36,906 nt of DNA from Dicyema japonicum (GCA_011109175.1 RDEW01000085.1:82560-119465), one strand, 5' to 3'; counted from the stretch's first letter, positions 10,031 through 22,045 are shown. A program made the numbers and translations. Notes: generated by a model not told the origin, from the letters alone.

Positions 10031-10573
10031 GCTAAGCCTTCAAAGTAAAATCAGTTGTAGTGTGTAAACGGTCGTGATTAGAATTCCTTCGATAAGATAA
10101 GCGACTAGTATTCTCGATATAATAATACTGCACTTTCGAAAAGGAATATTAGCTATAGATCCTCCTAGGCAAGACACTCACTTTATTAAGCAAAGAACAG
10201 TCATCATAACTAATCGATGTGGGAAAACCAAAAAATGCTCTTACTTCTTTGTTCTTTTTGTTGGGTAAAGTTCTTTTTTAGACGATCCGGTCCCACAGTG
10301 AGATGTTCACTGATGATGGGGTCACTCGTATCCTCGATATAGTGGGAGGAAATGGCTCTAGCATTATTTGATTAAATTGTGGTGACTAATATTAGGATAT
10401 TAAATTGTGGTAAAACTTTGAAAATTGTTTGAACGTTGAATCCATTGTCAAAGCGATTACATCAATGTGATTATCAGAGATATCGAGGGAAAAAATGCGG
10501 CCAACAACATATTAGGATTAGAATGCATTACTTGATTCACTACTTGTGAATAATAATCGGCATTCTCTAAAAA
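10031..10573. other. Intergenic upstream of the GPCR gene
   Basis: No gene or repeat recognised. It would hold the promoter of the downstream gene, but no specific element can be supported. Confidence 0.4.
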
Positions 10574-12928
10574 ATGTTTATTTTACTTTTATTGGCGTTA
10601 TCATTGTTTTTTATGCCCGCAGAAATCCATTGTGATAAGACTACATAAACGTTAGTGATGACGGTGGGAACTTATTGCCAGGAATGTATGCAGTGATTTT
10701 GTTGATTGACCTATCGATTTCCTATGGTACCCCATGTTATGATTTTTGATTGCATGAAATATGTCAATTGGTTTAAATATATGAAACATTTGGGAAATAA
10801 ACATAGACCTATCTATAACTGCGGAGATGTGAAATCCATTGACGATGATTATAAGGGTGCCACGTGGGTTGGAAAATTTATGATTGGAAATGCCAGCATA
10901 TGGTATGACCATCTCCATAATGACGAATTTCTCTACAACCAGTCCTTATACTCTGATTACGGGACCAGGTAGGGGTTTTCGATAAAAGTGCAGAAATAAG
11001 CCGATAACAAAATGCTGCAAGTACTTTGTTGTTGATGACACAATCCGTTGTACAGAAAACTGTTCATCCCCCGCCGACGGATACTTGATTTCAAAGTCGC
11101 AGAAAAAACATGATACTTCAAATTGTGACAAAGTGGCTTCTTTTTGCAAAAACGTAAAATATATCGACGTGGGGACGACATTAAAGTGCAATAGGAAGAA
11201 AATAGATGAGAATTATCACGTGCGATGTGATTACGACTACTCCCGGAGAAAACAGATGATATTTTTCAAAGGAAATGCCACAAGCGTAAAGATTTGACTA
11301 AATCCAGAAGATCGATCAAATTTCAACATTTTTAGACTCGCTTGACTCGGTGACGTCGGAAATGAATTTGTCGAAGAGTTTGGTTAGTGTTTGTCTGAGA
11401 ATTAGAACATTTTGAGTAAACTCGATAATGTCGTCGAGTATTCCACTGAAAACTTGACTTTTACAGAAATCACGGATATCAACATAAAGTTTTAATTTTT
11501 AAAATCCAGATTTATTAAAAATGTTCCAAAAATACTGAATTTGGCGTCCAACATTAGTGAGGTTGTTAAATACAGTTTTTCAAACTTTGACGTCCACTTG
11601 GAATATGTGGAGTCGAATTTGCACGATTTCTCCAATAACCAGACTAGGATAACCTTTTCCGGTGGTGATGTCGCAAGACTTTTACGTTTATTTTCCGTTA
11701 TTTCAGAAAACGGAGATTTCAAGCTATCAGTCGTGTTCTGGCGAAACGAAAAACTGTTCTCCCAATTTGACAATTTTACCATTCTCACTCCCATTTTGGG
11801 GGTCTCAATCAATAATACACGGATAACCGATTTCAGATCAACCATTGTATTCCCTCAGAGTAAGCATGTGTTTGATATTTTAGATTACTCTTCTGAGGCC
11901 ACGTGTGTGTATTTAAACCTGACAACGCGACTCTGGGAGACCAACGGATGCAAAACTCTGCGGGCTGGAGATCACGTGGCCTGTGAATGTTCCCATTTGA
12001 CAAACTTTGCCGTCATCTTTGTTGGCTTTTGTCTCTTACTGACTAGGATCCGAGTTTAGTCAACGAGACACCTCGGTGGATTACTGCCTTCACCAACGTC
12101 GGTCTCGGGATCTCCCTTTTATTGGAATTCTTGACAATCATCTTTTCCATCTCACATTGGTCGTAAGAAACTTGAAATTCTGAGTATTTTAGAAAAGGGA
12201 AAAAGTCTCATTCCTTCAAAACCTTCCTGAATTTGTGTGCGGCAGTATTCTCCATGAATATGATCTTTGCTTTCGGGTTGGGATATGGAATAGGAAATAT
12301 TTGCGGTCTCGTAGGATTCCTCCTTCACTTTACCTTCCTGGCTGTCATCGCCTGGATGTTAGTGGAAGGGGTTCTCTTTTACTACTTATTTATTAACGTC
12401 CTAACTAGAATTCCAGAAAATTTCTCAAAAATCTCATTTTGGACAGCTTGGAGTACATTTTAGTACATTTTAGTTCTACCGCTTATTCCACCTTGCATTA
12501 TTTCCGCCATCAACTGGAAACTCTATTTGCAGAAAAATATGTTTTTTTAATAATTTACCTTAAGATGCTGGCTCAGCGGAGTCTCCCTGTACGTCAGATT
12601 CTATCTCCCAGTCGGAGTCTGCTTATTTACTAATCTTATCATCTTTGTTATGATCCTGAAGTCTTTGTATAATGGCTACAAGAAAAATCCGAATTATTTC
12701 CGTAGGGAATCAACTAAGGTTAAAAAATACTTTATGATTGTCGGTCTCATCTTTCTGTTTGGTATTCGTTCCGTTTCACCAATAGGATTCACGTGGTCCT
12801 TTGGATTTCTGTTCAAATTTAGCCATTCCATCTTTATTCAGTTTCTCTTTGCTCTTTTCAACGCCTTCTTTGGATTATACATATTTCTCGTGCGGTACGG
12901 ATTCTTGGTGATTTCACGATACTTTTAA
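10574..12928 (+). CDS. Adhesion-type G-protein-coupled receptor, short ectodomain
   Basis: Role (family): plasma-membrane receptor self-cleaved at a GPS site. Seen: an ATG at 10574 opens a signal peptide (MFILLLLALSLFFMPAEIH). A Cys-rich ectodomain follows (KPITKCCKYF, TIRCTENC, SNCDKVASFC), then a GAIN-like stretch with repeated Leu and Asn. The GPS is CVYLNLTTRLWETNGC plus CECSHLTNFAVIF with the HL/T cleavage site. Seven hydrophobic helices follow, including WMLVEGVLFY (helix 3), CWLSG before helix 5 and FFGLYIFL (helix 7). Introns: 10632-10655, 10969-10993, 11286-11307, 11383-11405, 11489-11509, 12021-12046, 12163-12192, 12453-12473, 12541-12564 (21-30 nt, all GT-AG). Odd: between exon 2 and the exon containing 10706, the same frame continues but with two TGA codons (about 10694-10705) and no AG acceptor, so that junction is unresolved. 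Ligand and G protein are unknown. Confidence 0.88.
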
Positions 12929-13289
12929 ATTATTGATATTAGATATTTATATTTAATTACTTTTTTGATTTTATTTAGGCCTTCTGTATAGGGTTATAGT
13001 TACGAAATTTTCCGGGGACTTAAAGACAAGGCAGAAGCGTGTCGTCAGAGATTGTCTCTCGATAGAAAAATGGTTCTCTTTCCAGGTGTACTAAGCGCCC
13101 TCAGGAGGCTACGATAAATTACAGAGCTAGCTGGCCACGACATCAAAGCAGTAAAACTACAAGTAATGCCTTCTAAATAATGTTAAAATAGTAGTACCAC
13201 ATACTCTATAGGTTTTTTCCGCTGTTAGATTGACTGTCAGTAATTGTGGAATATACAATCTGAAAATTCGGCTTGAAGAATTTAATCTA
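12929..13289. other. Intergenic, nothing recognised
   Basis: AT-rich start (possible 3' UTR of the GPCR), then unassigned sequence. Confidence 0.4.
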
Positions 13290-13620
13290 TTAACCCCCTG
13301 ATATACAGAAAAGAAGTGTAAGTAAACAACTAGTTAAGTGTATCCAGTTTTCACTTCTACAAAAAGAGTCCATTGGGAATCAGGATAAAAGGCAAAAGAC
13401 GTCCATTACTTGCAGTTGTGGAAACCCCTCTAGTGGAAGAGAGAAAATGCTCCTTTTTTTGCCATCATGGCACTGGACGCCACCTAGACAGGTAGATCAC
13501 ATGACGCCACTCTAATAAAAACGGAAAGAGGAGGAAGAGACAAAACAAAAAGAGAACTTCAACCAATTAGCCAAGTAGCATCACATGGCTTCACGTGGAT
13601 ACAATGGGGCATATTAGAGA
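13290..13620 (-). repeat. SINE-like interspersed repeat, copy 1
   Basis: Read on the minus strand it starts near CCACGTGAAGCCATGTGATG, passes through CTGTCTAGGTGGCGTCCAGT and GACGTCTTTTGCCTTTTATC, and ends in GGATACACTTAACTAGTTG and a GGGGGTTAATAGA tail. It aligns by eye with 21250-21770 (+) and 28525-28815 (-). No RT or endonuclease coding. Its tail resembles the LINE family C tail. Confidence 0.75.
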
Positions 13621-13859
13621 ATGATTAATTGTCCAAGTATTTTTTTAAATATCGCCACTTTATTTAACCAACAATAAAAAAGTTAATATTTAATAATCAG
13701 CAACTTTCCTTGCCTGCCTGTTCCCCAGCCTTTTCAGGTAGGTTCGATTCTGGTTTCTGAAACAACTCCGAGAGCGCCTTGTCCAATTGAACCCTCTACC
13801 CATATGGCATCTTCGGGCTTTGCCTCCTATACTCCAGTGTCAGGCTCTCTATGGTTTGC

Positions 13860-15180
13860 TTTACTACAGTGGACAGTAGAGGTCACGGATAAAAGGAAAA
13901 TGTCCAACGATGATTAACTACAGTCTTGCGAACTCGAGAGGATTCAAGGATTACTTCGATAGTTGCATTGGACTATTAAATTTCCCCACTTCTCCTTCCA
14001 TCGAACAATTAGTGAAATAGTTTAACTCCACCATAAACGATGCGAAAATAATTCAAATGAGCAGGCAACCTACGTCATCAAAACGTTCCAACACAACGAC
14101 GAAACGTTTGATCAGTAAACGAAATAATCTACGAGACTATCAAAGGCTCTCTACAAGAACCCCCTAATGCAGAGTGTGTGGAATTGGATCAAGAACGTCA
14201 AAAGATTTTCCGCTAGAGAGAAAATGTGAAGTCTACATCAAACCAGACACTCTGATAAAATATTATACGTCTATCTCCTACAAAAAGTTTTCAAAAGAAC
14301 ACCAAGTATTCATGAAAAAGATTGAACCGAAACGCACCGATGACTTTTCCATCTTTACTAGCGAAGATGTCCGCAGAGCCATACCCAAAGCCAACAACTC
14401 AGAGGCCGAAGGACCAGACAACATAACCACATGTGAACTGAAGCACCTAGGCTATCGAGCCTAAGAACTATTATCCTATATCTTCAATCTATCCATTAAC
14501 ACGAATACAATCACTGAAATATGGAAAAAGTCTATAATCAAACCTATTCGAAAATCTATCAAACCAATAAATAAATGAACCATCTTCCTATCGCTCAATA
14601 ATGGAAGACGAGCAGAAGTACTCTGAAACAACATTCTTATTAACAAAACACCGAGTGTTCTGGGAGTCACATTTGATCAGGGACTCTCCTTTATCCTATA
14701 TGTTGAGAACAAAGTAACTTCCGCTCTGAAGAAAATGAAAATTTTAAAAGTGTTCTCAAAAGCACTTAGAGACCAAACTGGGACCCTTGCCACGGTTTAT
14801 GAACAATTTATCCGACGTATGCAAGTCCTTCGTGGGCAATGCAGATTTCACGATCCTCCTCACTGAAACTATCCGCAATCGAGAAGACCAGGACATAAAA
14901 TCCAGCCCATTGAAAACTTATTAATCGAATTACAGCAGAAACTCTTAAAGGCGGCTAGTTTACTGAGGTGTTCTCTGTCCAGACACTATCGAAATAATCA
15001 TACAGAAAATATGAGCCGATGCTATGCCAGATGAGAAGAACTGTAAATGATTCTCGACCCCGCTGGACTCGTCCTCTCCTTTGTCGGTCTCGGATTACTT
15101 AGTTAGTTGAAAACGTTCATTTCTTTCTCTTAGACCCAGTGATCATGGTAGTAATAATAATAATTTTGAGGTTAAAATGA
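13860..15180 (+). pseudogene. LINE with internally deleted RT (family B)
   Basis: Seen: 14174-14464 holds the linker and RT start (SIFTSEDVRRAIPKANNS, AEGPDNITTCELKHLG), continuing LSYIFNLSINTNTITEIWKK, the expected RT entry. Then, without the catalytic boxes, the sequence jumps to PSVLGVTFDQGLSF and KVTSALKKMKILKVFSKALR (about 14650-14770), LLIELQQKLLKAASLL (about 14925), and a 3' end with CTCGACCCCGCTGG, GGATTACTTAGTTAG and GGTAGTAATAATAATAA (about 15145-15165). About 180-200 residues of RT core are missing, so the copy is inactive. 13621-13860 is unassigned, apart from an older minus-strand piece near 13730-13800 resembling 7918-7990. Confidence 0.8.
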
Positions 15181-15915
15181 TTTGACCTTGATGACTTACA
15201 ATATCGTGTAGGATAGTCGTGTTCTCCACGTAATCGACGAGGGAGAGAAGACAGACTCACAGTTTGGCTTCGACCTGCTTGAGTAATGATCGTCATTGGT
15301 AGATTTCAGAGCCTATAAACTTAAATGGCACGATAGAGCTTTCACCCTGATTCGTATCTTTACATCCAATAAAATGATTTGGGAGTTTAGGTCGTCAGTC
15401 AGGATAAAGGTTGGATGGGGTTTGTGAGTGGTCATGACTCAATTAATGCATCTTTCATATCTGTCCGGTTGTATTAAATTCCATCCCCATCATAGACCTG
15501 GATGCCACGTTGAAACAAGACTACCACCGTAGCACCCTCCTGACTGGACCACAGTAGATGCGTTTTCTCTCTTTATTATTATTATGACTGCGGCCTATTA
15601 GATCATAGAGACTGTCACAACGTAAACATCTCTTCGAATCTTGAAAGATCTCTATTATAAATTACCTTTAAGAAAACATCTAAAGGACAGATTTCCCACT
15701 TCTCTAGTCTTAAGCTAGTTCGTAAACACAATCTCTACTATTAAGAGTACAAAATCCTATAGAAGGATACATTTATAAAGTAATATTAAACTATTCGTTC
15801 ATCTGTAAACATGAACAATCAATGTACGCCGACATTAACATCCTCAGTTACGAGGACAACACAGACGGCAAGAAAAGTTTAAATCAAATCCCAACAACAA
15901 GAACAAATAACATTG
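15181..15915. other. Unassigned sequence before the gap
   Basis: No recognisable gene. A short open stretch at 15822-15915 runs into the run of N and cannot be judged. Confidence 0.4.
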
Positions 15916-16900
15916 NNNNNNNNNNNNNNNNNNNNNNNNNNNNNNNNNNNNNNNNNNNNNNNNNNNNNNNNNNNNNNNNNNNNNNNNNNNNNNNNNNNNN
16001 NNNNNNNNNNNNNNNNNNNNNNNNNNNNNNNNNNNNNNNNNNNNNNNNNNNNNNNNNNNNNNNNNNNNNNNNNNNNNNNNNNNNNNNNNNNNNNNNNNNN
16101 NNNNNNNNNNNNNNNNNNNNNNNNNNNNNNNNNNNNNNNNNNNNNNNNNNNNNNNNNNNNNNNNNNNNNNNNNNNNNNNNNNNNNNNNNNNNNNNNNNNN
16201 NNNNNNNNNNNNNNNNNNNNNNNNNNNNNNNNNNNNNNNNNNNNNNNNNNNNNNNNNNNNNNNNNNNNNNNNNNNNNNNNNNNNNNNNNNNNNNNNNNNN
16301 NNNNNNNNNNNNNNNNNNNNNNNNNNNNNNNNNNNNNNNNNNNNNNNNNNNNNNNNNNNNNNNNNNNNNNNNNNNNNNNNNNNNNNNNNNNNNNNNNNNN
16401 NNNNNNNNNNNNNNNNNNNNNNNNNNNNNNNNNNNNNNNNNNNNNNNNNNNNNNNNNNNNNNNNNNNNNNNNNNNNNNNNNNNNNNNNNNNNNNNNNNNN
16501 NNNNNNNNNNNNNNNNNNNNNNNNNNNNNNNNNNNNNNNNNNNNNNNNNNNNNNNNNNNNNNNNNNNNNNNNNNNNNNNNNNNNNNNNNNNNNNNNNNNN
16601 NNNNNNNNNNNNNNNNNNNNNNNNNNNNNNNNNNNNNNNNNNNNNNNNNNNNNNNNNNNNNNNNNNNNNNNNNNNNNNNNNNNNNNNNNNNNNNNNNNNN
16701 NNNNNNNNNNNNNNNNNNNNNNNNNNNNNNNNNNNNNNNNNNNNNNNNNNNNNNNNNNNNNNNNNNNNNNNNNNNNNNNNNNNNNNNNNNNNNNNNNNNN
16801 NNNNNNNNNNNNNNNNNNNNNNNNNNNNNNNNNNNNNNNNNNNNNNNNNNNNNNNNNNNNNNNNNNNNNNNNNNNNNNNNNNNNNNNNNNNNNNNNNNNN
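15916..16900. other. Assembly gap (985 N)
   Basis: Continuous run of N. Apparent open frames spanning it are meaningless. Confidence 0.99.
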
Positions 16901-17754
16901 TGAGTAAAAGAATTAAAGAAAATCAAGGGTATTAAGAGAACAGTCAAAAGTAAAATTAACGAAATCAACGTTGACCATCAGAGTCAGTCCCCTAAATTAT
17001 AATTGAAAAATTACCCACGAGGGATAAATACTCTTCCTAAATTATAAAATAATGAATACTAACATAAAATCATCTGTCAAAACCTGATTGCAGACTTCCC
17101 CACGTTTATGCCATTCCCCCAGAGGACAACAATACATTTCGTCGAGATTGCAGTTTTGATTAGCGTCAGATTTAATTGGAGGTTGAACCTAACTATGAAA
17201 CCACAAAACAACCATTTCTAAAAATATTGATAATCACGATCGTAGTTGTATTATATATTATATTTAACGGGGAATAAAAATTGAATAGTCTCGGATAATT
17301 ACTCTGTCTGGTTAAATTGTAGAAAGATGAGGCGAGGAATTTCCTCTATCTGTACTTAGCTTAATGATTGACGGAAGCCTTTTTCTTCTTTATTCTTGTG
17401 AGGAAGGACGAGAGGAAGTACTAAAAAAACTTTGGAAATCCTAAGCTTAGAACAAATGAAGTGTCGGATACACGTGGGATTCGTTTTCAAATCTCGCTCT
17501 ATCAGAGGATCATGTATTAGAAGCTGCACGTGTAAAATGCTAGTTGATGTGATTCAGTAAAATCGCTGACTCCCAAATTTATTCCTTCTCGCTTCATCTG
17601 AAAGAAACGTGTAGATAAATGGAACGTAACTGCTAAATGAGAATTTCTTCGGACATAGGTGTGATGACATATAAAGATGTAGCCCTAATTGCAAATAATA
17701 AAGGGGACATTTGAAAATAACTCAGTGAATGAGGATAACTAAATTTATGTTATG
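16901..17754. other. Unassigned sequence after the gap
   Basis: AT-rich, many stops in all frames, no family recognised. Confidence 0.4.
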
Positions 17755-18270
17755 TTATCCAAATTAAGTCGTGTTCGACCATTGGAGATCTAATGAGTCA
17801 ATTTTCTCCACTATTTCCTATCCGTCGCAATTTGTAGTAGCCTTGATATATGCATTCCCGTGATGTCTTCTACCGTGGATAGCCACCGAGTCTTCGGTCG
17901 ATTAGGTCTTCTATTTCCAGTAATATTGCTCAGCATAATGGTTCATTCCAGGGAATCAGAGCGGACAACATGACAAAAGACACCAATCTGTGTTTTACGA
18001 TTCTTCCTTTTAGCGAATGTCCGTCTCCACCCGTTTGAGTATATCCGTGTTTGTTATTTTGGAAGTCCAAGGGATTCTTAGTAAACTCCTCCAGCACCAA
18101 AGTTCAAAAGCATCAATTTTTCGTCTATCCGCCATTTTCAGTATCCGTGAGTCTCCGCCGTATATAATAACTAAATTTATCTTTCGTTTATTAATTATCT
18201 CATTGGTTTCTCACATAAAACTTGAAAATATCATTTTAATTACATTTTCCATGTTTATAGTTAGTTAAGT
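17755..18270 (-). pseudogene. RTE-like LINE RT C-terminal fragment
   Basis: Minus strand, about 18175 downward: VIIYGGDSRILKMADRRKID, then AFELWCWRSLLRIPWTSKIT and NTDILKRVET. After stops it continues with WLSTVEDITGMHISRLLQIA and TDRK. Known: DAFELWCWRRLLRVPWT followed by a GRPxxRWxDxI...TGxxxxxxxxxxxDRxxW ending is characteristic of RTE/BovB-type elements. Multiple stops separate the parts. No 3' tail recognised. This is a different LINE clade from most of the window. Confidence 0.7.
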
Positions 18271-18419
18271 CTTCATACCTGCAACACAGCGGTCAGTTTC
18301 TTATGTTGACCCAAGGATTTTATCCGGAGAACCAAGGATGAATCCTAGTTGCATTACCAGGAGCAAAAGTACCTCTTGGAGGAAACCTTCGAGTGACTAT
18401 TTTTGGAGGTACATCAAGT

Positions 18420-18800
18420 GCTTAGAGGCTTTATTTTTTTATTTTATAAACTCCGAAATCACGATAAAGAAAATAAAAGTTATCGTCCAATTAAGTGATC
18501 CCGGTGTTCATACCAGTCCTTTTCCTGCGGTTAGTTTTGGAGTCCTGGATAAATCTCCACAGCGGGAAAGGTTTCTTCTCATATCTCGTGAAGGCATTCA
18601 TATATAGTCTGATATGCGGTCCGATTTTCTACTCCAATTTTCTTTTGGATCCTCGTGGTTACTAGGTCCACTTGATGGGTAAATGTGAGTAAGGGATCCA
18701 GGATAATTCCAAGGATTAAAAGGGTCTTCTTAATGGGAAGCGGGGATTCACACAATGTTATTCGTGGTGTTTCCCTGTAATTCTTTTCGTGTTGAGGTAA
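18420..18800 (-). mobile_element. LINE RT end and 3' tail, minus orientation (family C)
   Basis: Minus strand: LGIILDPLLTFTHQVD followed by KKIGVENRTAYQTIYECL, the LGVTFDPLLTFxxHV region after the RT core. Then a GGGATCACTTAATTGGACG box, CTTTATCGTGATTTCGGAG and an AATAAAAAAATAAA tail. Truncated copy. The loop arms GGGATCAC and GTGATTTC pair only in part. Confidence 0.65.
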
Positions 18801-18968
18801 GCGTCATTGCAAGTAGAGGCTTTATGGAACAATAATTGGGCTAAACAGAATCAACAAAGTAAAAAATTCAAACTTTACAATAATTTTATAAATAAAATAG
18901 TTTATGTTGTAAATCTGTATGAAAGTCCTCCATTAAATATTTTCCAGACATGCTCGCCAATTTATGAG
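18801..18968. other. 3' flank of the Piwi gene
   Basis: AT-rich, unassigned. Confidence 0.3.
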
Positions 18969-20956
18969 CTAACATGGAGACAGAAGGTATGGTGCACATC
19001 TGAACATATAACAAGTCATTAATACAGAAAATGTAGGGTACGTCTTAGTGAAGGCATAAGATAGATGATGACACAAATCAGGAGATAACATAGCCTCGTT
19101 ATGCAAGACGTTATAATAGGGAAACAAGTGGGAAGAGTGACTGTCCTCAAAGTCACACGAAGACAAATAAAAGTCAAATCTACAAAAAGAACCCTCCATC
19201 ACCTCCCAACACGTGTCAATCCAGAGTCAATCACAGTCCCACATAGTTTATTCACCTGTGAAAAGAAAATGTTACTCACACGTTTGTTCACTACAACAAA
19301 CATCAATTTAGGCGCCAATTTTCGGTTACTTTAAACAATCACAGACAAATCAACCCCCAAGGACAAATTTCCTCACAGGCACATTTCACAGCCTCCAAAG
19401 CTTGGTTGACCTCAACATCCCTCACAGTCCTCAGCATATCATCAGAAATCCCATCTCTATATATGATCAAATTCCCAGGGAGTCTCCCATTGAAGCGATA
19501 CCACCTCCTCAAGCCAACTAAGAATATGTTAACAAAGTAACCCAAAATATGACGGAACAAGTGGTTATTTATTTCTTGCCCAGTCTCTACAAACTCAATC
19601 TGATTGTGCACGTGGCCATCTAGTCCCAAAGTAGACACAACGGCGGTAACACTGCGGAGAGATAACTCGTAGTGATGGAACGTGTCCATTCCAACAATCA
19701 TGGAGTCTTCCAATATGTTCAAACCACGTGTTATTGAATGAGGAATTGTAACACCAGTCTTTATCCGCCCACATTTAGCGAGAATCTGCCTGGTGAGAGT
19801 TTCCAAAATGGAGTCATTACACAATGCCAGGTGGATAGTTCTCAGCCGCACAATCTGAGTACTGACTAAACATAACTACCAAATCTACCCCCCATAGCCA
19901 CAGATGCTTCCCATTTTAACTCACAGTAGCCATTGTCGCTATATTTGGGGATCACAATAAGGTAAATGTCCGCAGGGGAAGAAGATCGAAGGGCAGAGAT
20001 GCACTTGCTAATCTTGACCTCGTCCACGTCAACCCTGCAAGTTACCCCAACCCATACAAGGCCACTCGTTCGATATTGCAGTCAAACTTCGACAACGAAT
20101 AATCAGACAAAGCAGCAGAGAACGAAATGATGTCTTCTATCCAGTCCTCGTGGTATATGAAGGCACATTTGACAGTAGTTCCACAGGACGACTAAAAATT
20201 AAGAAAGAAGTAACTGTTTTTGACGATACCTTGATTTTCCTGCATTTTACGGAATCTGGGTTTTCCACAGAGATATACCACATGTCAAACAGCTCAGAAC
20301 CATGAAAATAACGAAAGTAAAAGTCCTCAATCATTTTCGACTTTTCATTCACTCCCAATTTGGTCCCTGAGCAGTCGTTTAGGTACCGTTCTAAATCACC
20401 CCCAGTATAGTTATCTGTAAATGACTGTAACTTCAGCTTCAAAGTACCATTCGCCAGATATTTCAGTTTGGGGGAAAACACCAGGTAGTAACAGTCGTCT
20501 CCCCCACGTATTCCAACAGTCATCCCCGTGTATTGTTTAGTTCTAGACTGGAAAACCATTGACCAACTCTGCATCCACGTGATCCGGGAACGCGTAGTAG
20601 AATTCATTCACTATCGCTGTTAGACCACGTGATTGGAGATATCTATAATCACTAAAGAAAGAGTAACTGCTTAATATAGTATGAAAGGAAGTAAATGACA
20701 AAAGAACTGTCTTCAGACACACACCGAGGGTTTGAGAATAGGCCTCTGAGGTCGGTCTACAATAAGAGCACGTGCTACTGGCAGATCCTGACATTTCGTG
20801 AAACCAAACTGAAATCCATCGTACAAAAAATTCTGTAAATTACTGCTAACATGTGAATCTCCGAGTTTCTCGTGGACATATAAACTCCATTTTGGTTGTA
20901 GGGATACAAAGTAAGCATTTGTAGTGATACTTAAGGGCTGACCTTTGTCCCCTGTT
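18969..20956 (-). CDS. Piwi/Argonaute-family protein (Piwi-like), N-terminus incomplete
   Basis: Role (family): small-RNA-guided silencing, in Piwi proteins directed at transposons. Seen from the N side: GDKGQPLSITTNAYFVSLQP and KWSLYVHEKLGD (N domain), a PAZ-type region including AFPDH joined to SRTKQYTGMTVGIRG, then the PIWI domain. That domain has MGVSTQIVRLRTI, DSMIVGMDTFHH (first Asp), TGQEINN (Glu finger), IIYRDGISDDML (second Asp) and KLMFVVVNKRV. It ends FDFYLSS and PYYNVLHNEAMLSPD. The expected catalytic His before YNV is Tyr (codon 19116-19118). Introns: 20548-20578, 20192-20229, 20065-20087, 19866-19888, 19329-19354, 19180-19202 (23-38 nt). The start codon and the exon join at about 20715-20790 are unresolved, so the first exon may lie above 20975. 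No internal decay elsewhere, so probably a live gene. Confidence 0.85.
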
Positions 20957-21125
20957 CTGATTTGCAATTATTTACCTTTTTTGGGTTCTATTTGGAGATT
21001 AATAGGCGCAAGTGTACTCTTTATATAATTTAATTTAATGTTTGGAGTCTTGCAGTATAATCTTTTAATGATCATTTATAACAGTCATTCGGTAGTCTGT
21101 TTCAATATTTTTTGAATTTCATTTA

Positions 21126-21475
21126 TTATTTTTAGTTAATAATTTAAACATTAATTAAATATTTTAAAATAAATAATTAACTAATCGAATAAAACGATGC
21201 AAGCTTGTCTTCAACAAGTTGAATTAACATTGGATATGTCTAACGACTATGTCTGTAAAGAGAACAAGGCCGCGTGGCGACATGTGGTACTTCGTGGCTA
21301 ATTTTTAGTTAATAATTTAAACATTAATTAAATATTTTAAAATAAATAATTAACTAATCGAATAAAACGATGCAAGCTTGTCTTCAACAAGTTGAATTAA
21401 CATTGGATATGTCTAACGACTATGTCTGTAAAGAGAACAAGGCCGCGTGGCGACATGTGGTGCTTCGTGGATAAT
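21126..21475. repeat. Direct duplication, about 172 bp
   Basis: TTTTTAGTTAATAATTTAAA and following bases occur at about 21126-21300 and 21301-21475 with one or two differences. The unit includes the first bases of the SINE-like repeat. Confidence 0.9.
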
Positions 21476-21770
21476 TAGTCGAAGTTTATGATTGATCGCC
21501 TGTTCCTCATCTCTCTTCCTATTAGAGTAGCGTCATGTGATCCACCTGTCTAGGTGGCGCCCAGTGCCAGGCCGACACGAGAAAAGATAATTTTCTCTCC
21601 CCCACTCCACTGGAGGGGATTCCACAATTGCAAGTATGGACGTCTTTTACCCTTTATGCTGATTCCGGATGGACTCTGTTTCTGTGGAAGTGTTAACAGG
21701 ATACACTTAATTAGTTGTTGACTTTATCTTCTTTCTCGGTGTATCCTGGGTTAATGAATAAATATGTCTA
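21250..21770 (+). repeat. SINE-like interspersed repeat, copy 2
   Basis: From GGCCGCGTGGCGACATGTGG, through CACCTGTCTAGGTGGCGCCC and GGACGTCTTTTACCCTTTAT, to GGATACACTTAATTAGTTG, CTTTCTCGGTGTATCCTGGG and TTAATGAATAAATA. GGATACAC (21699-21706) and GTGTATCC (21739-21746) are perfect complements. The start resembles a weak pol III A box (TGGCGACATGTGG) in some copies, but no convincing B box was found. No coding capacity. Copies on the minus strand lie at 13290-13620, 27955-28200 and 28525-28815. Confidence 0.75.
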
Positions 21771-21849
21771 ACGAATCTACCTGCCGATATGTGTGGTCAC
21801 AAAACAAGTCGTTTCTTCCATTCAAGACTAGAAGCCTCAAATACACGTA

Positions 21850-22045
21850 AATTAAGAAAAAAACCCACCCCTCTTCAAATTTTAATGAAAAGTGATCGTC
21901 GTCGATACAGGAAAGCCGTGGGTACTCTGGATGAACATAAGAAAAACCTTTCAATTTTTTGAAGCGTAACGGGATCACTTAATTGGTTGGTTTACTCCTT
22001 TCTTGGTGTTTCCTTTTTTGGGTTATTAAATAAAATAAATGAACT
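21850..22045 (+). mobile_element. LINE 3' end (family C)
   Basis: Coding remnant DRRRYRKAVGTLDEHKKN, then GGGATCACTTAATTGGTTGG, CTTTCTTGGTGTTTCC and GGGTTATTAAATAAAATAAA. It aligns with the minus-strand copy at 5243-5464. Confidence 0.65.

Noticed and set aside
15822..16968. Open frames of 340-374 codons
   Set aside because: They consist almost wholly of N from the assembly gap.
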